Below are positions 6,260 through 12,482 of a stretch of DNA of 20,300 nt, in pieces. Source of the stretch: CAZEVY01 sp964515555 (GTDB lineage: Bacteria; Acidobacteriota; Terriglobia; Bryobacterales; Bryobacteraceae); the NCBI GenBank assembly GCA_964515555.1, contig CAZEVY010000097.1:1-20300 (forward strand), given 5' to 3'. The stretch's first letter is position 1, and each line of letters begins with the position of its first letter. Both the position numbers and the translations under genes were made by a program. Below the pieces are notes generated by a model. It saw only the letters and a list, made by a program, of their open reading frames with translations. It was not told where the DNA came from and made no database searches.

Positions 6260-8319
6260 GCGTCCCCGGCCGCCTCGGCCACGCCATCTCCGCGGGAGTG
6301 CGCGCCTGGCTTTTTTACGGCCTGGCCGAATACATCGTTTGGGTCGGGCGAGCGGCGCTCGGCAGGAACGGCTCCGTGATCGACGACTCGCACTGGAAGA
6401 CCTCCCTGGCCCTTCTTCTTGCGTTCGCCACGATCGGCGCCGTGTGCGGCGCGGTGCTGGGACTGGTCCAGCGCGCAAACGGCCGCGTGCGGGCCGAGGA
6501 TGCCGCGGTCTCCGTTTTAGCGTTCGCGTTCCTGGTCAATTCGCTGCTGGTGGCCCAACGGTCACTCGCCGCCTGGCTCGCGACAGCCGCTGCCGTCTTC
6601 CTCCTGGCGGTTTTCGCGGCGCGCCTGTCGGCGGCGTGGGCCGGGCGACTGGCGTTTTTCGCCAATCCCTGGGTGGCTGCGGCGCTCATGGTCGGAGCGC
6701 CGTCCTCCGGACTCACCGGCTGGGAAGCAGTCGCGGTCTTCCTGACGGCGGCGGCGGCGGGCGGAATCGTGTTCGCGCTGTGGTCGCCGGCGCGACGCTT
6801 CCTGGCGCGAACGGAGGAGCCGGCCGTCGCCTGGAAGCTGCTGGCGGGGATGTGCGCCGTCGCATTCGCTTTCACCGTAACGTTCAGCCGCGGACTGCAG
6901 GAAGCCGCTCCCGGAGCGATGAACACGGCTGCGTCGCGGAAGCTCCCCAATGTCATCCTGATCGTGCTGGACACCGTTCGCGCCGATCGCATGTCGCTCT
7001 ACGGCCACCACCGCGACACGACGCCCCGCCTGAAGGAGTGGGCGCGGACTGCCTCGGTATTCACGCGAGCGGTTTCCTCCTCCAACTTCACCCTGCCGTC
7101 CCACGCATCGCTGTTGACCGGACTGAACGTCGGCCGTCATGGCGCCCATCGTACGAAGCGGAACCCGCACGGCCAGGCGCTGCCGCCCGGCCGACGCACC
7201 ATCGCGCAATCGCTTTCGGCGCTCGGATACCGGACCGGCGCGATACTGGCGAACTATGCGTACCTCAACACCGGGTTCGGATTGGACAGGGGTTTCGATG
7301 TCTACGATTGCGGAGCCATCACCGCGCCTTTACGCCCGGACCGCCCGTACTTTCTTCGATTCGCCGCGGCCCGAATGTTCCGCGGCACCGCGTTGGCCCC
7401 TGACCTGGAACGGGAAGCGCTGAGGGCGCCGGAGATTAATCGCCGGGCCCTGGCTATCCTGAAGGGCCTCCGCTCCAGCGGGGCCCCGTTCTTCCTGTTC
7501 ATGAACTACATGGACGCGCACCAGCGCGCCCCGACGCATCTGTTTCAAAGGTTCGACGCCGGCGGCCCGAGCCGCCCGCTCGCATACCGCCGCGATCTCG
7601 GGCTGGAACTCCTGCGCCGGCGTCATCGGTTGAGCCGGGAGGATCGCGAGTATTACCGCGCCGACTACGACAACGCCCTAGGCTATCTGGACTCGCATCT
7701 CGGCAGCCTCCTGGCGCGGATTCGCGAACTCGGCCTCGAAGAGAACTCCATGATCATCGTGACTTCCGATCACGGCGAGTCGCTTGGCGACCACGACCTC
7801 ATGGGGCACGGCATCACACTGTACCAGAGCGAGATTCATGTCCCGCTCATCATCAAGTATCCCGGGCAGGCCCAGGGCGCCGTCGAGACGATTCCGGCCG
7901 GTGGCGCCGACATCGTCCCGACGATCCTCGACGTCGCTGGGCAGGCCGAAGATCCGTCCCTCGATGGGCGCAGCCTTCGCCGGCTACAGTCGCTTCCGGG
8001 GCGCGCCGTGATCAACGAGGCGTATGGCCCGCAGCCTAACCCGCATCACCCCAGTCTGCCCGAGAACCAGTGGGCGATCCGGTCTGGCGATTGGAAGCTG
8101 ATCGAAGGCGACTCCGGCTCGCCGCAGCTCCACGATCTCTCGCGCGACCCGGCCGAGACGAGCGACCTGTTCCGTCAGGACCATCCCGTCGCCGCCGGCC
8201 TGCGAGCCCGCTTGCGCGCGTGGCGGGGGTTGGTGGCGCGATCCCGCGACTCGTCCCCCGGCGGCGCCCTGGCGCCGGACACCCTGGAGCGCCTCAAGGC
8301 GCTGGGCTACGTTCAGTGA
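6256..8319 (+). CDS. Membrane sulfatase/phosphoethanolamine-transferase-superfamily hydrolase
   Basis: The 687-residue protein has about five N-terminal membrane segments (roughly residues 10-215). An alkaline-phosphatase-superfamily domain follows: metal-binding LDTVRADR at about 238-245, the nucleophile loop around NFTLPSHASLLTG, and DHGESLGDH from about 505. Ordinary sulfatases have Cys or Ser in a C/S-x-P-x-R motif that becomes formylglycine. Here the equivalent residue is Thr (about 279) in TLPSH, as in Thr-nucleophile phosphotransferases, so a sulfatase label is not secure. The start chosen is TTG 6256, overlapping the FkbM stop as TTGA; GTG 6298 is the alternative. The C-terminal ERLKALGYV tail is common in this group. 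It probably acts on the outer membrane face on a glycan or lipid also handled by the FkbM enzyme; that pairing is inference. Confidence 0.88.
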   Translation: MSVPGRLGHAISAGVRAWLFYGLAEYIVWVGRAALGRNGSVIDDSHWKTSLALLLAFATIGAVCGAVLGLVQRANGRVRAEDAAVSVLAFAFLVNSLLVAQRSLAAWLATAAAVFLLAVFAARLSAAWAGRLAFFANPWVAAALMVGAPSSGLTGWEAVAVFLTAAAAGGIVFALWSPARRFLARTEEPAVAWKLLAGMCAVAFAFTVTFSRGLQEAAPGAMNTAASRKLPNVILIVLDTVRADRMSLYGHHRDTTPRLKEWARTASVFTRAVSSSNFTLPSHASLLTGLNVGRHGAHRTKRNPHGQALPPGRRTIAQSLSALGYRTGAILANYAYLNTGFGLDRGFDVYDCGAITAPLRPDRPYFLRFAAARMFRGTALAPDLEREALRAPEINRRALAILKGLRSSGAPFFLFMNYMDAHQRAPTHLFQRFDAGGPSRPLAYRRDLGLELLRRRHRLSREDREYYRADYDNALGYLDSHLGSLLARIRELGLEENSMIIVTSDHGESLGDHDLMGHGITLYQSEIHVPLIIKYPGQAQGAVETIPAGGADIVPTILDVAGQAEDPSLDGRSLRRLQSLPGRAVINEAYGPQPNPHHPSLPENQWAIRSGDWKLIEGDSGSPQLHDLSRDPAETSDLFRQDHPVAAGLRARLRAWRGLVARSRDSSPGGALAPDTLERLKALGYVQ

Positions 8320-9143
8320 GACGCGCGATCCTGGTCGCAGCCGCGGCGATGGCCGCCGGCTGCGCGAAGCGATATCCGGTCGAGGGCATGGTGCTCGCGG
8401 TCGAACCCCGGCAGCGCACCTTCGTAGCCTCGCATCGCGCCATCCCCGGCTATATGCCCGCCATGGCGATGCCGTTCCGCGTCCGCGAGGCCAGAGATCT
8501 CGACGGCATCCGCCCCGGCGCACGCGTGCGATTTCGCCTGGTCGTCCAGCGCGGCCGCAGCTTCGCGAGCGATGTGCGCGTTCCGCCGGCCGCCGCCGAG
8601 GGCGTCGAGGGCTTTCGGATACCCGTGCCCGCCGGGAGGCTCGCCGTCGGCGACCCCGTTCCGGATTTCGAACTGCGCGACCAGACCGGCGCCGCCGTGC
8701 GGCTGTCTTCGTTCGACGGCAAGGTCGTGCTGGTCCAGTTCCTCTACACCCGCTGCCCGCTTCCGGAAGTCTGCCCGAGACTGGCCGCCGGCTTCGCCTC
8801 CATCCGGCACCGCTTCCGCGAGCGCATGGGCGCCGACCTGGTGCTTCTCTCGATCACACTCGATCCGCTGCACGACACCCCGGCGGTGCTCGCGCGCTAT
8901 GCTAAGGGTCTCGGCGCCGATCCGGCGTCGTGGCGCATGCTGACCGGCGCGCCGCGGGATGTCGAAGCCGTCGCCGGGCGCTTTGGCATGGTCTACTGGG
9001 CCGAGGAAGGCATGATCGTGCACACCTCGACGACCGCCGTGATCGGCCGCGACGGTCGCGTCGCCGCGCTGGTCGAGGGATCGTCGTTCCGGCTGGAGCA
9101 GTTGTCCGATTTGGTACGCTACGCATTGGAAAGGGGAAAGTAG
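8316..9143 (+). CDS. Copper lipoprotein: CusF-like domain fused to SCO/thioredoxin-like domain
   Basis: The 275-residue protein has a lipoprotein signal ending in MAAGC (C16). Residues about 20-90 are a CusF-like copper-binding domain with H40, M47, M50 and M52 in the HRAIPGYMPAMAM region. Residues about 105-275 are an SCO1/SenC thioredoxin-like domain. Its paired cysteines are C147 and C153 in RCPLPEVCP, spaced CX5C instead of the usual CX3C, and H236 matches the third copper ligand. SCO proteins deliver copper to or reduce the CuA site of cytochrome oxidase; CusF domains bind periplasmic Cu(I). GTG 8316 overlaps the preceding stop (GTGA) and is the only start that gives an intact lipoprotein signal. 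It is followed directly by the TPR gene. Confidence 0.9.
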   Translation: MRRAILVAAAAMAAGCAKRYPVEGMVLAVEPRQRTFVASHRAIPGYMPAMAMPFRVREARDLDGIRPGARVRFRLVVQRGRSFASDVRVPPAAAEGVEGFRIPVPAGRLAVGDPVPDFELRDQTGAAVRLSSFDGKVVLVQFLYTRCPLPEVCPRLAAGFASIRHRFRERMGADLVLLSITLDPLHDTPAVLARYAKGLGADPASWRMLTGAPRDVEAVAGRFGMVYWAEEGMIVHTSTTAVIGRDGRVAALVEGSSFRLEQLSDLVRYALERGK

Positions 9144-10778
9144 ATGTCGCGAAGACTCGCCGTGATCGTATGGGGGGTGTGCGCACTCGCTGCGGCTCAG
9201 CAGCAGCGTCCCGTGGCCGACGCCTGTGTTCCGCCGCCGGGAAGCGTCGCGCCTTCGCTTCCGGCGAAGCTTCTCGAGGGACAGGGACGCATCGACTTCC
9301 CCATCACCACGGTCAGCAAGGAGGCCCAGGCGTTCTTCAACCAGGGCGTCGCCCAGATGCACTCGTTCTGGCAGCGCGAGGCCGAGCGATCCTTCCTCCA
9401 GGCGGCGGCGCTCGACCCTTCGGCGCCGATGCCGCACTGGGGCATCGCCATGGTGGCCGCCGGCGACTATCGTCCGGGGTTTCAGTTGAACCTGGTCGAC
9501 GGCCGCTCCGAGCGCGCCGGACGCGGCGGAGGCGAGCCGCGCGGCGCCCAGCTTCGCGCCATCGAGGCGGCGAACAAGGCCCGCGAGCTGGCCGCCGTCG
9601 AGGGCAAGGCGACGCCGCTCGAGAAGCTCTACATCGAGGCCGTGGCGGCCCGCCGCGACCGCTCGTCGAAAGATCCCAACGCCGGCTACGTCGAGGGGCT
9701 GCGCCGCCTGCTGGCGTCGTATCCCGCCGAAGTCGAGGCGCGCAGCCATCTCGCGCTCCAGATCATGAGCGGCTTCGTGCTGCCGGAGAAGAAGCCTCGC
9801 GCCGGATCGATGGAGGCCGTCGCGCTGCTGCGGTCGCTCATGGCCGACGCGCCCGATCACCCCGGCGTCCACCACTACGTGATCCACGGATTCGAAGGCT
9901 CGGCCTTCGCGGCCGACGCCTGGACCAGCTGCCGCCGCTACGCCGAGCTCGCGCCGAATATTCCGCACGCGCTGCACATGCCCGGTCACATCTATGCGCA
10001 GACCGGCCGATGGGATGACGCCGCGGCCGCCTTCGCCGCCGCCGCGAACAACGAAGTCTACTGGATGAAGCAGGACTCGCTCGCCGGCAACGCGCATCAC
10101 GGTCACAATGTCCATTTCCTGGCGACCAGCCACTCCTTCGCCGGACGGCTCGACCAGGCGCTGGCCGCCGCGCGCGGTCTCATGGAGTACAAGGAGAATC
10201 CGCGCGAGGCCGCGGCCGCCGACAATCACCGCACGGCCTATCGCCAGGGCTGGTTCGCGCTGATGCGCGCACTGGTCCAGCATGAGCGCTGGGACGATAT
10301 TCTCGGCGGGGCCATCCCGCCGATGGACAAGCCGCGTCAGCGGGCGTGGACGGCCTGGTCGCTCGGGCTGGCGCATGCGGCGAAATCGGATCTGGCATCG
10401 GCGCGCGGTCAGATGGAGTCCATGCAGAAAGCGCTCGAGGACCTGAAGAAGGTGGCTGGCGGCGAGGCAGGCACTACGGAGCCCATCGCCGTGGCGCTCG
10501 ACGAGTTGAAAGCGCACCTGATGCTCGCCGAAGGCAAGACGGGCGATGCTCTCAAGGCGCTGCGCGAGGCCGCTGCGCGGGAGCGGTCGCTGCGCTACAA
10601 CGAACCGCCGGCTTATCCGCGTCCCATTCTGGAAGCGCTCGGCTGGGCGGCGACCCGCGCCGGACAGCACGACATCGCCGAACAGGCCTTCCGCGATGCG
10701 CTGTCACAGTACCCTGCCAGCGCCGGCGCCATGGCTGGACTAAAAAGTCTCGGTCGCGCGATCCAATCCGGCTTCTGA
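9144..10778 (+). CDS. Secreted TPR-repeat protein
   Basis: The 544-residue protein has an N-terminal signal-like segment (about 1-18, ending in ALAAAQ). It then carries alpha-helical repeats of tetratricopeptide type, clearest at about 55-100 (FNQGVAQMHSF, AERSFLQAAALDPSAPM) and at about 440-540 (GDALKALREAA, AEQAFRDALSQYP). Several conserved His/Trp/Gly patches (MPHWGIAM, HALHMPGHIY, HHGHNVHFL) suggest a defined family rather than a generic scaffold, but I cannot name a function. ATG 9144 directly follows the TAG of the SCO-like gene, with a purine-rich GGAAAGGGGAAAG just upstream, so the two are co-transcribed. The context suggests a periplasmic role linked to copper handling or the preceding membrane enzymes. 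Confidence 0.88.
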   Translation: MSRRLAVIVWGVCALAAAQQQRPVADACVPPPGSVAPSLPAKLLEGQGRIDFPITTVSKEAQAFFNQGVAQMHSFWQREAERSFLQAAALDPSAPMPHWGIAMVAAGDYRPGFQLNLVDGRSERAGRGGGEPRGAQLRAIEAANKARELAAVEGKATPLEKLYIEAVAARRDRSSKDPNAGYVEGLRRLLASYPAEVEARSHLALQIMSGFVLPEKKPRAGSMEAVALLRSLMADAPDHPGVHHYVIHGFEGSAFAADAWTSCRRYAELAPNIPHALHMPGHIYAQTGRWDDAAAAFAAAANNEVYWMKQDSLAGNAHHGHNVHFLATSHSFAGRLDQALAAARGLMEYKENPREAAAADNHRTAYRQGWFALMRALVQHERWDDILGGAIPPMDKPRQRAWTAWSLGLAHAAKSDLASARGQMESMQKALEDLKKVAGGEAGTTEPIAVALDELKAHLMLAEGKTGDALKALREAAARERSLRYNEPPAYPRPILEALGWAATRAGQHDIAEQAFRDALSQYPASAGAMAGLKSLGRAIQSGF

Positions 10779-10790
10779 GTTCGTATAGTC

Positions 10791-10884
10791 TTCAGTTGTC
10801 AGTTTTCAGCCCTCAGTGAGGACCGCGTCACATGTGCCACCGGGTCCAACTGACGGCTGACGACGGATCACTGACGACTGAAAA
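10791..10884. repeat. CAGT-type imperfect inverted repeat after the TPR gene
   Basis: The arms at 10806-10824 and 10843-10860 are near-complementary (TCAGCCCTCAGTGAGGACC against the reverse complement of the right arm), with a 18-base loop. The similarity extends outward as repeated TCAGTnnTCAG units to 10791 and 10884. Repeats of TCAGTTNTCAG type are widespread in intergenic DNA of several phyla. The resulting hairpin may stop or stabilise the plus-strand operon transcript, but no U-tract follows it. Confidence 0.6.
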
Positions 10885-10924
10885 ACAAAAGCCGGTGGGT
10901 ACTCGGAGGAAGATACCCACCGGC
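10881..10924 (-). terminator. Rho-independent terminator, perfect 11-bp hairpin with U-tract
   Basis: Arms 10891-10901 and 10914-10924 are perfectly complementary (GCCGGTGGGTA / TACCCACCGGC) around a 12-base loop. On the minus strand the hairpin is followed by TTTTGTTTTT (10890-10881). This is a textbook intrinsic terminator for minus-strand transcription, either of the NRAMP-like gene or of the separate candidate RNA described next to it. Confidence 0.88.
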
Positions 10925-11039
10925 CGGCACACTACCCTGGGCGAGTCACGTGTGCCAAACTCAGTATTGCCCTGCGGGCGGGTGCGGCCCGCGTATTAAC
11001 TCGTTTTCAGCCCGCCTACCAACAGCGATGCCTGTTCCC
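10881..11039 (-). ncRNA. Candidate structured small RNA or structured 3' leader
   Basis: Between the NRAMP-like stop and the terminator lie ~150 bases with no convincing gene but three further hairpins on the minus strand: 11036-11032 with 11025-11021 (AACAG/CTGTT), 10992-10987 with 10979-10974 (GCGGGC/GCCCGC), and 10956-10950 with 10932-10926 (GGCACAC/GTGTGCC). A second GCGGGC at 11015-11010 could compete for 10979-10974, giving two alternative folds. A promoter-like sequence precedes it and a strong terminator ends it. It does not match 6S, SRP, tmRNA or RNase P RNA as I know them. It could equally be a long structured 3' UTR of the transporter mRNA. Confidence 0.4.
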
Positions 11040-11045
11040 TCCTCT

Positions 11046-11073
11046 AAGTTACCACTAGTTTTCCCAACTGCAA
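11046..11073 (-). promoter_or_regulatory. Candidate promoter for the small RNA
   Basis: On the minus strand TTGCAG (11073-11068) and TAACTT (11051-11046) are 16 bases apart. Transcription would begin about 11039, just before the first hairpin of the candidate RNA. The -35 hexamer overlaps the last bases before and just after the transporter stop region, so independent transcription is possible but not proven. Confidence 0.35.
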
Positions 11074-11077
11074 TACT

Positions 11078-12454
11078 TCATTTGGACCATACTAAAAGTA
11101 ACGTGTAATAGCCCATGAGTACTATGGTTATAGTGGAAGCCAGCCACAGACCGACCGTACTCCACCGTCCCGTGTTAACTTCTTTCGGAAGAGCACGATA
11201 GCGAAGGAACAGCGCCGCGAACGCGATCACCGGCAGCATCACTGCCTGGGCCACGCCCCCGGCTTTTACCATCGTCACAGGTGAGTGGACCACCAGGATC
11301 AGGCAGGCCGGGATCACCGTCAGCACGACCACGAAGATGCGGCGGTATCGGACCCGCGCGGCATAGTCGTCGGCTCGAAAAACCCCTAGCAGCCGGCACA
11401 GGTCTGAGGCCACCCTGGATTCGGCCGCCGTTGCCGCGAAAATCGTCCCGTAGAGCGTCGCGATGGCCCCGGCGTAGAACAGCCACAGCGCCCAGGAGCC
11501 GAGGCTCTGCGTGTAGATGTTGCTGAGCACCGGGATCATGTCCTTGGCGGCCGGCACCAGGCCGCGCTTGTTCAGGATGCCCGCGCCCAGCAGGTAAAAG
11601 GCGATCGTCGCCAGCGTGTAGATGAACATCGACGCCAGAATGTCGACGTGCATCACGCGGCTCCAGCCAGTGACGCGCGCCTTCCACGCCGCCGATCCGT
11701 CGCCGCGTCCGGCCCGGCGCGCGTAGCCCTTCTCGACGCACCAGTACGGGTACATGAACAGCTCGGCCGCGCCGACGCCGGTGATGCCGAACACCGCCAC
11801 CGCGCTGGTCAGTCCGCCCTTGGGCAGATCGAACTGCAGCCCCTTCCAGATCTCGCCCCAGGAGAATTCGTCGGGCTGACGCGTCAGCAGGATCGCGCAC
11901 AACACCGTCAGCATCGTGAACAGCGCCACCTTAATGGTCGCCAGCCGCTCGATGCGATCGTATCCGCCGCCGAGCAACAGCGCCAGCGTGACCCCGAGCA
12001 GTCCCACCACCCAGACGTTGAGCGGCACACCCGGCCAGAGCTGTCCCAACACCTGCGCGACGCCGCCGAACATGGCGCCGATCTGCATGCGCGTCATGCA
12101 GATCATTCCCAGCCACGCCCACACCGCCCAGGAGACCTTCCAACGCGGACCGGGCAGGCGATTGAATCCCGCCAGGCCCGTCTCGCCGGTCGCGATGCTG
12201 TAACGCCCCAGCTCCGCCTGGATGGCCGGCTTGACGAAGCAGCTCAGCAGGATCACCCACATCGCCGTGTAGCCGACCTCGGCGCCCAGCGTCGTGGTGG
12301 CGATCAGCTCGCCCGAGCCGACGATGGAGGCGCACAGAATCAGGCCCGGGCCGATCCGCCGCAGGATCGCCCTCAGTTGCGTGGGCGGCTGCTCGACTTC
12401 GTCTTCGTGGAACGCGTAGGGGTCGCGGAGTCCCGGCTCGGCGGCGGTGGACAC
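11078..12454 (-). CDS. Divergent NRAMP/SLC11-family transporter
   Basis: The 458-residue polytopic protein has about eleven to twelve membrane segments after a ~30-residue soluble N-terminus. The TM1 region (GPGLILCASIVGSGE) and the TM6 region (FGITGVGAAELFMYP) align with NRAMP proteins. The metal-binding DPGN of canonical TM1 is replaced by GSGE, and the TM6 MPH motif is replaced (AEL in my alignment). The canonical Mn/Fe ligands Asp, Asn and Met are therefore absent, and the substrate should be left open. GTG 12454 follows the -10-like TAGAGT by 7 bases, with no Shine-Dalgarno. It has 28 bases to the upstream propeller gene and may be co-transcribed with it. No manganese or iron regulatory site is evident. 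Confidence 0.88.
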   Translation of the reverse strand: MSTAAEPGLRDPYAFHEDEVEQPPTQLRAILRRIGPGLILCASIVGSGELIATTTLGAEVGYTAMWVILLSCFVKPAIQAELGRYSIATGETGLAGFNRLPGPRWKVSWAVWAWLGMICMTRMQIGAMFGGVAQVLGQLWPGVPLNVWVVGLLGVTLALLLGGGYDRIERLATIKVALFTMLTVLCAILLTRQPDEFSWGEIWKGLQFDLPKGGLTSAVAVFGITGVGAAELFMYPYWCVEKGYARRAGRGDGSAAWKARVTGWSRVMHVDILASMFIYTLATIAFYLLGAGILNKRGLVPAAKDMIPVLSNIYTQSLGSWALWLFYAGAIATLYGTIFAATAAESRVASDLCRLLGVFRADDYAARVRYRRIFVVVLTVIPACLILVVHSPVTMVKAGGVAQAVMLPVIAFAALFLRYRALPKEVNTGRWSTVGLWLASTITIVLMGYYTLLLVWSK

Positions 12455-12461
12455 TCAGGCT

Positions 12462-12467
12462 ACTCTA
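12462..12467 (-). promoter_or_regulatory. Possible -10 element of a leaderless NRAMP-like transcript
   Basis: TAGAGT on the minus strand ends 7 bases before the GTG at 12454. I found no good -35. The claim rests on position and on the same arrangement at other starts in this window. Confidence 0.22.
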
Positions 12468-12482
12468 TCGCAACCGCTGCGC

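Noticed and set aside
5330..6478. Minus-strand open frame opposite the FkbM gene
   Set aside because: Antisense shadow with no domain; the plus-strand frame carries clear FkbM motifs.
8313..10670. Long open frame on the minus strand opposite the SCO-like and TPR genes
   Set aside because: Composition is Arg/Gly/His-rich with no recognisable domain, and it lies fully antisense to two well-supported genes. High GC makes such shadow frames common.
10970..11030. Short peptide frame inside the candidate RNA after GAGGAGG
   Set aside because: The well-spaced first codon would be ATC, a very rare start, and the nearest TTG gives only eight residues. Not enough support for a gene.
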